Below are positions 1 to 6,660 of a stretch of DNA of 20,874 nt, piece after piece. The translations under genes and the position numbers were made by a program. Every line of letters starts with the position of its first letter. The first letter of the stretch is position 1. Source of the DNA: Spirochaeta sp. (GTDB taxonomy: Bacteria > Spirochaetota > Spirochaetia > DSM-27196 > Alkalispirochaetaceae); the NCBI GenBank assembly GCA_027859055.1, contig JAQIBO010000412.1, positions 1 through 20,874 of the forward strand, in the 5' to 3' direction. The notes beneath the pieces are model-generated. The model was not told the DNA's origin, made no database searches, and saw only the letters and a list, made by a program, of their open reading frames with translations.

Positions 1-710
1 AAACGGACCGCGAGCTTACCGACGAAGCCAGGATGCAGCTTGCCGTGGAACGCGAGACCGGGAGAAATGTGGACCTCCTCGTTCTGAATCGCGCTCCCGC
101 TGCGGTATGTACCTCCGCCGTTACAACCGGCGTTCCCGTGTTCATCAGGGATGAGTCCATCTGTTCACGGTATCTCCTCGCGGTAACCGACGTCGCGATC
201 GACTTCCTCGAGACCGAGCGTGACTGGCGAGCAATTCGCGCGCGGAGCGCCTCACTCTCCCCTGAGGACCGCGTTCGTCTCGAGCGGATTCTTGCGTTCC
301 TGGATGATGAACTGAAGGATGTGTCGGAGTTTGCGGACACGAACCTCGCTAAGTACCAGCACGACCGCTCTCTGCGCCGCAATCTCGACCGGTGGGTAGA
401 GGTTCTTATCAACGGAACGATCGATATAGCAAAGATCGTACAGGCCTCGGAGGACATTCGGGTACCTCAGACGTACGCCCAAATCCTGAACCTTCTCCCA
501 TCGATTCCCGGTTTTTCCACCGTTCCGGAGGAAATTCGAAACCTGGCACCCCTGCGGAACGTCATGGCTCACGAATATCTCGACCTCCGGTTCACTCGCC
601 TCCGCCGCTTTATCGATTCCGACGTTCGAATCATCCGTGCGGTCATCGCCGCAACACGGACGTGGATCGACCCTCCCGAAGAACAGGAAGAACCCGACCC
701 CGACGGGTAG
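1..710 (+). CDS. MNT nucleotidyltransferase-HEPN fusion protein, 5' partial
   Basis: The frame is open to the left edge (first full codon at 3), so the true start lies outside the window; the first internal ATG is at 33. The N-terminal part seen here (GRNVDLLVLNRAP, then a strand ending VPVFIRD) matches the C-terminal half of a minimal nucleotidyltransferase (MntA-like). The GSx10DxD motif would lie upstream of the window. Counting from the ATG at 33, the rest is a helical HEPN domain with an intact Rx4HxY motif, RNVMAHEY (R175, H180, Y182). In two-gene systems MNT is the antitoxin that adds AMP to the HEPN RNase near that Tyr; here both appear to be one chain. It ends in an acidic, Pro-rich tail. 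The family call is firm for HEPN and likely for MNT. The fusion could be checked with the upstream sequence. Confidence 0.75.
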   Translation, partial: TDRELTDEARMQLAVERETGRNVDLLVLNRAPAAVCTSAVTTGVPVFIRDESICSRYLLAVTDVAIDFLETERDWRAIRARSASLSPEDRVRLERILAFLDDELKDVSEFADTNLAKYQHDRSLRRNLDRWVEVLINGTIDIAKIVQASEDIRVPQTYAQILNLLPSIPGFSTVPEEIRNLAPLRNVMAHEYLDLRFTRLRRFIDSDVRIIRAVIAATRTWIDPPEEQEEPDPDG

Positions 711-836
711 CAAGCGGGTCCGCCGAACCGGTTCCCTGGAGCATCATGTCCCCTAACGCGTAAGTTCGATCTTCGTCTGACTCCCAATGACTCCCATTGA
801 ATGTCACGCGCCAGGGCGTGTCCGTTATGCTCCCGG
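711..836. repeat. intergenic repeat unit with junction site 1
   Basis: This spacer carries GCCGAACCGGTTCCCTGGAG, then a conserved stretch AAGTTCGATCTTCGTCTGA that recurs before sites 2 and 5. The 10-bp array (781-800, two units) and ATGTCAC follow. The sequence after it, containing GTCCGTTATG, resembles the one after site 4 and leads into an ATPase ghost in both places. Confidence 0.6.
781..814 (+). repeat. junction element 1: 2 x 10-bp repeat plus ATGTCAC
   Basis: Two 10-bp units (CTCCCAATGA, CTCCCATTGA) are followed by ATGTCACGCGCCAG. In the other seven copies this tail reads ATGTCAC-NN-GACAC, so this one has lost the GACA arm. Left flank is the TTCGATCTTCGTCTGA class. Confidence 0.75.
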
Positions 837-1172
837 CTGTACTGGCTGTAGGATCTGCAGCAGATTCTCCCGTGTGATGATCTCCCCGGGACCGTACGTT
901 TCGCGCCATACCTTTGGTATCCGCGCTTTCCGCGAGTTCCACTTGATCTCGTATCCCCGGATGGCACCGTTGGATTCGACAACAAGATCCATCTCTTGCT
1001 GGTCGTATTGAAATTGTTGATGACCGCGTTGCGGACCCCTGTGTCCAGGAAGTAGTACCTGGCAGATTTCCCGGTCTCTTTTCGCAGGTTGCGGGAAAAC
1101 GCCGGGATAGGCGAATACCTCGGGATACATGCCATACAACAGAAGCGACTCAAACCGGCGGTAGATGTCGAG
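837..1172 (-). pseudogene. ghost of AAA+ ATPase (copy of the 2707-3900 gene)
   Basis: Nucleotide by nucleotide this repeats parts of the intact ATPase at 2707-3900. The gene end matches from about 842 to 1005. A block equivalent to 2929-3043 is missing. A second gap equivalent to 3144-3385 starts at a shared CGGGA, and the copy then stops in mid-gene at about 1172, where an unrelated GC-rich repeat begins. The whole N-terminal half with Walker A and B is absent. The reading frame shifts between segments: LLYGMYPEVFAYP, FSRNLRKETGKSARYYFLD and QQEMDLVVESNGAIRGYEI lie in different frames. It cannot make a working protein. Confidence 0.9.
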
Positions 1173-1250
1173 GGGCCGCCCTGTGAGGCGGGTGGCCCTG
1201 ACCCCGATGAGACTATAACGGGCCGCTGATGCGCCAGTTCAATCTTCCTG
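1173..1250. repeat. GC-rich intergenic repeat (copy B)
   Basis: It contains GCCCTGTGAGGCGGGTGGC and GACCCCGATGAG followed by ACGGGCCGC. The same order occurs at 2553-2604 and partly at 5752-5822. It abuts the truncated end of the ATPase ghost, so it marks a recombination edge. An AT-rich stretch (1250-1296) follows and may hold promoter elements for the next gene. Confidence 0.55.
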
Positions 1251-1323
1251 ATACACCATTACCAATGAAATAAATATACCATTTAGAATGGCGTAATGCG
1301 GCGATGTGTGTGATACTGTTCAC

Positions 1324-2550
1324 ATGAAGCTGTCCGAACTGCGTGGTGTTGCCGAAAGCCAGCGGGGTGCTCTGGATGCCGCGCCGTTGGGTCTGGAGCG
1401 GGAGAGGCTGTCCGCCCTTCCCGATATCCGTACCCACGCGCTGGTCGTCTCAGGAATCAGACGCTGCGGCAAGAGTACGTTGCTGCACCAGTTTGTCCGC
1501 CGTCTGGACGAAGCGTTCTTTTACCTGAACTTTGAGGACATTCGCCTTTCGGGCATGCAGACCGCCGACTATCGCCTCATTGACTCGTTGATTGACACAG
1601 CAGGGGCAGCGACACTCTTTCTGGACGAAGTCCAGATTGCCCCCCAGTGGGACCGCTTTGTCCGGCACGCCCTGGACGCCGGGCGGCGTGTTATTCTCAC
1701 CGGATCAAACGCGTCACTTCTGAGCCGCGAGTTGGGCAGTTCTCTCACCGGCAGGCACCTCCAGTACGAGCTGTTTCCCTTTTCCTGGGCCGAGTACTGT
1801 CGGTTTCGCAATCTGGAGCCCGGCGGAGCCGCGTTGGAACGGTACCTTGCCGAGGGGGGATTCCCCGAGTTTCTCAAGACGGGAAACGCGGAAATTCTCC
1901 GGCAACTCCAGGAAGATATCCTGGCCCGGGACATCGCCGTACGATTCAACATCCGTGACGACCGCGCCGTTCGCAGCCTCTATCTCTGGCTGGTGTCAAA
2001 CGTCGGAAATCTGATGACCCCGAGTAAACTGACCGGTGTTGCCGGCGTCAAATCGCCCACCACCGTTCTGGAGTACCTTGCCCATCTGGAAGCGGCGTGG
2101 ATGATCCATACGGTTCCCCGCTTTGCCTGGTCGGTGAAGGCGCGGTCTCTGGCCCCGAAGAAGGTATACGCCGTTGACGCCGGCTTTGTGCAGACCTCAT
2201 CCCTCTCGCCCACCCCCGATCGCGGTGGGCTGCTTGAAAACATGGTATTTGTTGAACTTCGTCGACGGACGCCGTCACTGTTCTATCTTGCTGAAGACGG
2301 TACCGAATGTGACTTTGTGGTGGAACCGAAGCGCGGCAGGGCGACGTGCATTCAGGTGTGCTGGACGGTGACCTCAGAGAACGAGGAACGCGAAATTGCA
2401 GGACTCCGTAGCGCTATGAAGTATTTCGGTGTTGATTACGGAGTTATTCTGACCGCCGACCAGGAGGACGAGATCACAATCCCCGGCGGAACAATCGCGG
2501 TGATTCCGGTCTGGAAGTACGATTTTACGGCAGGAAGAGCTCAGGAGTGA
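1324..2550 (+). CDS. AAA+ ATPase with DUF4143-type, degenerate nuclease-like C-terminus
   Basis: A 408-residue solitary ATPase. Walker A is GIRRCGKST (residues 44-52), Walker B is TLFLDEVQ (97-104), and LTGSNASLL (125-133) fits the sensor strand. A winged-helix-like middle (about 210-265) leads to the family's LLENMVFVELRRR and a PD-(D/E)XK-like fold, ECDFVV (328-333) then IQVCW (343-347). The usual E-x-K is replaced by Q-V-C, a variant I recall for one subfamily, so nuclease activity is doubtful. No partner gene is adjacent. In-frame starts are GTG 1306 and ATG 1324. I chose ATG 1324: GATACT at 1312-1317 is a possible -10 only 6 bases upstream, and no Shine-Dalgarno is visible. Substrate and role are unknown; such genes are common in accessory islands and are often suspected of toxin-antitoxin or defence roles. 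Confidence 0.85.
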   Translation: MKLSELRGVAESQRGALDAAPLGLERERLSALPDIRTHALVVSGIRRCGKSTLLHQFVRRLDEAFFYLNFEDIRLSGMQTADYRLIDSLIDTAGAATLFLDEVQIAPQWDRFVRHALDAGRRVILTGSNASLLSRELGSSLTGRHLQYELFPFSWAEYCRFRNLEPGGAALERYLAEGGFPEFLKTGNAEILRQLQEDILARDIAVRFNIRDDRAVRSLYLWLVSNVGNLMTPSKLTGVAGVKSPTTVLEYLAHLEAAWMIHTVPRFAWSVKARSLAPKKVYAVDAGFVQTSSLSPTPDRGGLLENMVFVELRRRTPSLFYLAEDGTECDFVVEPKRGRATCIQVCWTVTSENEEREIAGLRSAMKYFGVDYGVILTADQEDEITIPGGTIAVIPVWKYDFTAGRAQE

Positions 2551-2657
2551 GGGGGCCCCGCGAGGCGGGTGTCTCCGGCCCCGATGAGCGTATGACGGGC
2601 CGCCGTCGGCGCGTTCCGGTAGGTACGCGCCTTATTGACGCGCCGGTTCGATTGAAT
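2551..2657. repeat. GC-rich intergenic repeat (copy C) with hairpin
   Basis: GCCCCGCGAGGCGGGTG, CCGGCCCCGATGAG and ACGGGCCGCC repeat copy B. They are followed by the hairpin GGCGCGT-tccggtaggt-ACGCGCC (2608-2631) and TTATT. The hairpin plus short T run lies 58 bases after the stop of the + strand ATPase, so it could act as a terminator for it. Confidence 0.5.
2608..2636 (+). terminator. possible intrinsic terminator, hairpin GGCGCGT/ACGCGCC
   Basis: A perfect 7-bp stem with a 10-nt loop is followed by TTATT. The T tract is short, so terminator strength is uncertain. The same hairpin recurs at 15135-15158, 16041-16064 and 18878-18901. Confidence 0.35.
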
Positions 2658-2760
2658 TCAGTCGGAGAGAGCGGCGAAGAGATCGGCGATCTCTACGGTG
2701 AACCCTTCAAGGATGTGTGAGGCGGCGGTGCCCGTCTTGACGAGGATATCCGGATCGCCG
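2658..2760 (-). other. unrecognised coding scrap downstream of the ATPase
   Basis: On the minus strand, in a frame different from the ATPase tail, the stretch reads GDPDILVKTG then LEGFTVEIADLFAALSD and a stop. It looks like the end of some protein; a Uma2-family C-terminus is a guess only. It is absent from both ghost copies, so it is not part of the ATPase module. Confidence 0.25.
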
Positions 2761-3900
2761 TAGCGGCTGTAGGATCTGCAGCAGATTCTCCCGTGTGATG
2801 ATCTCCCCGGGGCCGTAGGTTTCACGCCATACCTTTGGTATCCGCGCTTTCCGGGGGTTCCACTTGATCTCGTATCCCCGGATCGCCCCGTCGGATTCGA
2901 CAACAAGATCCATCTCTTGCTGCTCGTAGGTACGCCAGAACCAGAAGCGCGCGCCCGTTTGCCGCGCCTCGTGTGCCTTCAGCATTTCCATCACGACAAA
3001 GTTTTCCCAGAGGGCGCCGGTATCGTTGCGAAGTTCCAGCCGGTTGAAATTATTGATGACCGCGTTGCGGACCCCCGTGTCCAGGAAGTAGTACTTGGCG
3101 GATTTCCCGATCTCTTTTCGCAGGTTGCGAGAAAACGCCGGGAGCTTTTTGATCACAAATGACTTTTCCAGGAGATCGATGTACCGTTCTACGGTATTCC
3201 GGGCAAGACCGACGGTTGTTGCGATTTCGTTGAGGGAGACTTCACTGCCGATCTGAAGCGCCAGAAGCGTCACGATCTCCTGTAGTTTCTGTGAGTTCTT
3301 CACCCGCTCCAACATCAGGATGTCCCGATAGAGGTAGCTGTTGCGCAGGTTGGTGAGGTACTCAACTTTACCGGCCACATCGGGATAGGCGAATACCTCG
3401 GGATACATGCCATACAAAAGAAGCGACTCAAACCGGCGATAGATGTCGAGCGGTTCTTCGATCGCAAGAAGCTCGCCCAATGATATCGGGTAGAGGGTGT
3501 GTACAACGCTCCGCCCGGTGAGCGGTTCCGAAACGGTCTGAGAGAGCCCGAATGAGCTTGAGCCGGTGACCAGAAAACTGGTGTCCGGAAACAGATCGAC
3601 AAGCATCTTCAGGCTTCGTCCAACCTCCGGCAGATACTGGGCTTCATCAATCGCGATGATGTCGTAGTTCTGGAAAAAGAGGCGATAGGTCTCAATCTTC
3701 CGGGATGCCAGGATACCGGCAAGATCGGCGTCTTCACCCGTTGAGAAAAAGACCGAACCGGTGCGTCCGTCGAGGAGCCTTCGGAGCAGCGCTGTCTTCC
3801 CGACCCGTCGCGCCCCGTACACCAACACAACTTTGCCCGGCCGAAACATGCTTTCAGGCGAGCGTTCAATGAGGCGGGGAATCCAATCACCGGAATTCAT
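2707..3900 (-). CDS. AAA+ ATPase with DUF4143-type PD-(D/E)XK-like C-terminus
   Basis: A 397-residue protein from the ATG at 3900. Walker A is GARRVGKT (29-36), Walker B is IIAIDEAQ (81-88), and VTGSSS (111-116) is the sensor region. A winged helix-turn-helix (about 208-250, LNEIATTVGLARNTVERYIDLL) precedes the conserved LWENFVVMEML (298-308). The nuclease-like end has EMDLVVESDG (329-338) and YEIKWN (343-348), keeping the D...E-x-K pattern. The frame also extends to a TTG at 3936, but that codon lies inside a good -35 box, so ATG 3900 is preferred. The gene stands alone with its own promoter and an upstream inverted repeat. The last 17 or so residues (after LLQILQ) look unlike the family and may come from a fused flank. 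This is the only full version of a gene that also occurs as two ghosts in the window. Biological role is unknown. Confidence 0.87.
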   Translation of the reverse strand: MNSGDWIPRLIERSPESMFRPGKVVLVYGARRVGKTALLRRLLDGRTGSVFFSTGEDADLAGILASRKIETYRLFFQNYDIIAIDEAQYLPEVGRSLKMLVDLFPDTSFLVTGSSSFGLSQTVSEPLTGRSVVHTLYPISLGELLAIEEPLDIYRRFESLLLYGMYPEVFAYPDVAGKVEYLTNLRNSYLYRDILMLERVKNSQKLQEIVTLLALQIGSEVSLNEIATTVGLARNTVERYIDLLEKSFVIKKLPAFSRNLRKEIGKSAKYYFLDTGVRNAVINNFNRLELRNDTGALWENFVVMEMLKAHEARQTGARFWFWRTYEQQEMDLVVESDGAIRGYEIKWNPRKARIPKVWRETYGPGEIITRENLLQILQPLRRSGYPRQDGHRRLTHP

Positions 3901-3907
3901 ACACGTA

Positions 3908-3936
3908 ACTATACGATTTAACGTGAATTCTTTCAA
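3908..3936 (-). promoter_or_regulatory. sigma70-type promoter, leaderless arrangement
   Basis: Read on the minus strand, TTGAAA (3936-3931) and TATAGT (3913-3908) are separated by exactly 17 bases. The ATG at 3900 begins only 7 bases after the -10 box, so transcription should start at or next to the start codon. No ribosome binding site fits in between. Confidence 0.65.
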
Positions 3937-3940
3937 CTGA

Positions 3941-3968
3941 CTGACAGAATTTGGCCGAATTCTGTCAG
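3941..3968. promoter_or_regulatory. perfect 11-bp inverted repeat, probable operator
   Basis: Arms CTGACAGAATT (3941-3951) and AATTCTGTCAG (3958-3968) flank TGGCCG. The repeat sits immediately upstream of the -35 box of the ATPase. A slightly decayed copy survives at 9501-9527 upstream of the ghost, so it belongs to the module. Confidence 0.6.
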
Positions 3969-3974
3969 TGCATG

Positions 3975-4083
3975 TCGAGAGCCGCGCCTCAGCCGCCCCT
4001 TGGCCGCCCCGCGAGGCGGGGGCCGCCGAACCGATCCGGCAGAGGGACGCCTCCGCTTACGCGCAAGTTCGATCTTCGTCTGA
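3975..4083. repeat. GC-rich intergenic repeat with hairpin (copy D)
   Basis: CCCCGC-gag-GCGGGG (4007-4021) forms a 6-bp stem with a GAG loop. It is followed by GCCGAACCGATCCGGC, AGAGGGACGC and GCGCAAGTTCGATCTTCG. The whole block is nearly identical to 9545-9640, where it also precedes a junction element. Confidence 0.7.
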
Positions 4084-4117
4084 CTCCCATTGAATCCCAT
4101 TGAATGTCACAGAGACA
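4084..4117 (+). repeat. junction element 2: 2 x 10-bp repeat plus ATGTCACAGAGACAC
   Basis: Units CTCCCATTGA and ATCCCATTGA (4084-4103) are followed by ATGTCAC and GAGACAC. The right flank, ACAATGCGGGCGGC, resembles that of junction 3. The element separates the ATPase module from hipBA. Confidence 0.8.
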
Positions 4118-4158
4118 CAATGCGGGCGGCGCGCCTTGATCACCCGGCCAGTTCTGCG

Positions 4159-4176
4159 TTTTCACGATCGTGAAAA
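4159..4176. promoter_or_regulatory. hip operator O1, 18-bp perfect palindrome
   Basis: TTTTCACGATCGTGAAAA is a perfect palindrome about 100 bases upstream of hipB. HipB-type repressors bind palindromes in their own promoter, so autoregulation is likely. A related, imperfect site lies 50 bases downstream. Confidence 0.65.
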
Positions 4177-4202
4177 GAGTGGCAAAGGTCGCCGGTTTGG
4201 TG

Positions 4203-4226
4203 TACAATATTCACGAAGATGAAAAT
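4203..4226 (+). promoter_or_regulatory. hip promoter -10 (TACAAT) and operator O2
   Basis: TACAAT at 4203-4208 is a good -10; a convincing -35 is not visible (TGGCAA at 4180-4185 is weak). ATTCACGAAGATGAAAAT (4209-4226) is an imperfect version of the upstream 18-bp palindrome and covers the expected transcription start. Confidence 0.45.
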
Positions 4227-4261
4227 AGTCTGCGCGGCAGGCTGTACCGAGGTGAATATTC

Positions 4262-4519
4262 ATGAACATGAAAGAACCGCGACCACCACCACAGGCGGTA
4301 CGGGTTGTATCGGTGGCAGACATTGGTGCGATCATCCGTCGGGAGCGAAAGCGACAGGGGGTGACCCAGGCGGTTGCCGCCGGCCTGTGTGGTGTCAGCG
4401 TCCATTTTCTCTCCAATCTGGAGCGGGGAAAGGAAACGTCCGAGTTCTCCACGGTTCTCCGGGTTCTCAACGCTATGAATATCAGGGTGTATGTGGCCGC
4501 CCCCGGGGGTGAATCGTGA
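4262..4519 (+). CDS. hipB: HipB-like XRE-family antitoxin
   Basis: An 85-residue DNA-binding antitoxin with a Cro/C1-type helix-turn-helix over residues 20-75: IIRRERKRQGVTQAVAAGLC, then GVSVHFLSNLERGK. A short strand, IRVYVAAPG, closes the protein. It should bind and neutralise HipA and repress the operon through the palindromes upstream. The ATG at 4262 has GAGGTG about 7 bases upstream. Its TGA (4517-4519) overlaps the GTG start of hipA, the usual arrangement for coupled translation. The N-terminal PRPPPQ extension of about 15 residues is longer than in many HipB proteins. Confidence 0.88.
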   Translation: MNMKEPRPPPQAVRVVSVADIGAIIRRERKRQGVTQAVAAGLCGVSVHFLSNLERGKETSEFSTVLRVLNAMNIRVYVAAPGGES

Positions 4520-5745
4520 CGGTGTGGTATCGCGGTACGCCGGTGGGATACCTGCAGCCGGATGAGCGGGGAGGCTTTCTCTTCTCGTATACCGACGACT
4601 GGATCGCCCGGGAGGACTCATTCCCCGTCAGTCTCAGTTTGCCCCTCGGTGAAACGGTGGACCAGGACAGGGCGGACGCGTTCTTTTCCAACCTGCTCCC
4701 GGAAGGACCGGGCAAGGAGCGGCTGTGCCGGCAGCTGGGCATCTCCCCGGACAACCGGTATGAGATTCTCAAGGCGATCGGTCACGACTGCGCCGGGGCG
4801 CTGGTGATCGGTGACTGGCCCGGGGATGCGGAGGCGGAAGCGGAGGCGCCGCGGTACGAACCGTTTGGCGACGACGAGCTGGATCATCTTGTACGGAACC
4901 GACCGGCCCTGCCGGTACTGGCTGACGGTGAATACGTCCGGTTTTCCCTTGCCGGATCGGCGAGCAAATGGGCGGTGGTCTACCGTGATGGCGGGTTTCA
5001 CTGGCCACAGGGCTCCGCGCCGTCAACCCACATCCTCAAGGTCCATGATCCCCTGTTTTCCCACGCCCCCCGCAATGAGGCGTTTACCGCGTTTCTTGCC
5101 GCTCGTCTGGGGCTGTCCGTCGCGGGGACGATACCGTCCGATGACTACCTTCTGATCGAACGGTATGACCGGACCCGGGAGAATGGCGTTTCTGTCCGGC
5201 TTCACCAGGAAGACGCAGCCCAGGCTTTGGGAATTCCCTCATTCAGGAAGTATCAGCGGGAGGGAGGAGTCGGGGTCGTCCAGGTACTTGATCTGATCCG
5301 CGGCCACTCGAGGAACCCCCTGCAGGACCAGAGAAGCCTCATCACCTGGCAATTGGCCAACCTGATTCTGGGAAACTCCGACGGACACCTGAAAAACATC
5401 TCCTTCCTCTACGATGGCGACAGGGTCAGCCTGGCACCATTTTACGACATGGTGTGTACCCGGAACTATGACGGCGTGGAACGGAACCTTGCCCTGAGCA
5501 TTGGCGGGGGCCAGGATCCCGGTCATATTGGACGCGACCAGTTTCGCGAGTTTGCCCGGGAGACCCGTACCAGTGAAGCGTACATCTTCAGGGAGCTTGA
5601 TCGTATCATGAGTGATCTGAACGAGAAGCTGGAGGACTACGCCCACGATTTTGTGACACGGTGGGGTCACAGCCCGGTGATTGACCGCGTCATGAGGATA
5701 GTGGGTACGCAGATCAGGCGGACCGGGACGTTGCTGCAGCGGTAA
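4516..5745 (+). CDS. hipA: HipA-like serine/threonine kinase toxin
   Basis: A 409-residue HipA. The N-terminal subdomain has FFSNLLPEGPG (56-66). FSLAGSASKWAV (143-154) is the Gly-rich loop; its Ser lines up with the autophosphorylated Ser150 of E. coli HipA. HILKV (172-176), ERYDR (215-219) and LHQEDAAQALG (229-239) follow. GNSDGHLKN (286-294) is the catalytic loop with Asp289, and LAPFYDMV (306-313) supplies the metal-binding Asp. All key residues appear present and the length is normal, so it is probably active. In E. coli, HipA phosphorylates glutamyl-tRNA synthetase; the target here is unknown. Start is GTG 4516, overlapping hipB by 4 bases. A decayed relative ends near 18290 with the same IRRT C-terminal signature. 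Confidence 0.92.
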   Translation: MTVWYRGTPVGYLQPDERGGFLFSYTDDWIAREDSFPVSLSLPLGETVDQDRADAFFSNLLPEGPGKERLCRQLGISPDNRYEILKAIGHDCAGALVIGDWPGDAEAEAEAPRYEPFGDDELDHLVRNRPALPVLADGEYVRFSLAGSASKWAVVYRDGGFHWPQGSAPSTHILKVHDPLFSHAPRNEAFTAFLAARLGLSVAGTIPSDDYLLIERYDRTRENGVSVRLHQEDAAQALGIPSFRKYQREGGVGVVQVLDLIRGHSRNPLQDQRSLITWQLANLILGNSDGHLKNISFLYDGDRVSLAPFYDMVCTRNYDGVERNLALSIGGGQDPGHIGRDQFREFARETRTSEAYIFRELDRIMSDLNEKLEDYAHDFVTRWGHSPVIDRVMRIVGTQIRRTGTLLQR

Positions 5746-5867
5746 GCGGGTGGCGCCCCGTGAGGCGGGTGGCTGTACAATGCCCCGCGAGCGGGGTGAC
5801 CCCGGCCCCGATGAGCGACGGGCGCGTCTGCCGGTGCCGATACCGGTGCCGACGATGCGCTGGTGAC
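5746..5867. repeat. GC-rich intergenic repeat (copy E) with hairpin
   Basis: The spacer has GCCCCGTGAGGCGGGTGGC as in copies B and C, an inserted CCCCGCGAGCGGGG (5783-5796, self-complementary arms CCCCGC/GCGGGG) and CCGGCCCCGATGAGCG. It lies between the convergent ends of hipA and the HEPN gene. No T tract follows, so a terminator is unproven. Confidence 0.5.
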
Positions 5868-6248
5868 CTATCCGGAGCGGCGGGAACGATACGCGTCGAC
5901 GGCACGATTGAACATTGCCTCCAGCTCATTCCACGTTTCCACGCTGGTGATGGCATTCAGCTGTTCCAGTCTGTTGAGGATGTCCAGAAACGGTTTCGGT
6001 TCTGTATCCGCCTCGAGCAGACTGTATAGTGACGGCAGGAGTCGGCGCGCCATGGAGTCCTGCAACTTCGTGAAACGGTAGATGAACTGGTCCATATGCA
6101 GGACAGTTTCACTGTCTATGGTTTCCAGCGATGCTTGTGTGAATGGTCGGCGCTGGTGCAGGTATTGTTCGCTTGCATGAAGCTTCTGGACATGTGATGT
6201 GCCCTCCTTGATAGCCGACTCAATTGTTGCGATAACCTCTTCTGTCAC
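5868..6248 (-). CDS. HEPN-type toxin homologue lacking the catalytic loop
   Basis: A 126-residue helical protein downstream of a nucleotidyltransferase, overlapping its stop codon (GTG start at 6248). Residues 51-101 (HMDQFIYRFTKLQDSM, then FLDILNRLEQL) match a HEPN-like family I recall, in which this part is followed by WxxLRxxRNxxAHEY and a closing helix. Here WNEL (106-109) runs directly into EAMFNRAVDAYRSR, so the R-x4-6-H RNase motif and about 25-30 residues are missing with the frame kept. I infer an in-frame internal deletion and a toxin without RNase activity. An alternative is a natural motif-less relative. Confidence 0.7.
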   Translation of the reverse strand: MTEEVIATIESAIKEGTSHVQKLHASEQYLHQRRPFTQASLETIDSETVLHMDQFIYRFTKLQDSMARRLLPSLYSLLEADTEPKPFLDILNRLEQLNAITSVETWNELEAMFNRAVDAYRSRRSG

Positions 6249-6556
6249 AACGGCACCCCCTCCCGGCGGGCATTTTCGACTATGAGCGGTTGCGGTTCCG
6301 CCCCGGAGGCCCGGGGATTGCAGGTAACAAGGTCGATCTTCTGGTCTCCGATGGAAAGTTGAATATCCGTAATCGCGCCGATTTTGGCGTGCAACGCCCG
6401 GGATTCCGGAAGGGATGTTTCTACCAGCAGGTCGATATCACCACCACGGCGATGGTCGTCCACACGGGAACCGAACAGCAAAACCCGGGCTTCCCGTCCG
6501 AAGTGTCTGGTCACCGCCGATGTTATTGCCTTTCGTTCCGTTTCGCTCAATCGCAT
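6245..6556 (-). CDS. MNT-type minimal nucleotidyltransferase (antitoxin)
   Basis: A 103-residue protein from the ATG at 6556; the frame extends to a TTG at 6610 with in-between GTG codons. The nucleotidyltransferase signature is LFGSRVDDHRRGGDIDLLVE (28-47), with G29-S30 and Asp40/Asp42, and a third acidic residue in KIDLVT (Asp75). MNT antitoxins transfer AMP to the HEPN partner encoded next to them. The HEPN gene follows with overlapping stop and start. The start at 6556 is supported by an extended -10 (TGGTATAGT) about 10 bases upstream; no Shine-Dalgarno is clear. It is divergent from the second MNT gene at 6661. Confidence 0.85.
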   Translation of the reverse strand: MRLSETERKAITSAVTRHFGREARVLLFGSRVDDHRRGGDIDLLVETSLPESRALHAKIGAITDIQLSIGDQKIDLVTCNPRASGAEPQPLIVENARREGVPL

Positions 6557-6625
6557 AGCCTGTTGCACTATACCACGTATCGAAACCACGCATCGACTCC
6601 GTGTTTGCAAGCGGCACAGCCCCCT

Positions 6626-6654
6626 TCGACAGGTACGATTTGGCGCTATATACT
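6626..6654 (+). promoter_or_regulatory. sigma70-type promoter, leaderless arrangement
   Basis: TCGACA (6626-6631) and TATACT (6649-6654) are separated by 17 bases. The ATG at 6661 follows the -10 box after only 6 bases, so the mRNA should begin at or beside the start codon. This is the same layout as at 3908-3936. Confidence 0.65.
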
Positions 6655-6660
6655 ACTGGT

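Noticed and set aside
5783..5796. CCCCGCGAGCGGGG as an intrinsic terminator of hipA
   Set aside because: No T tract follows on either strand; it fits the repeat family better.
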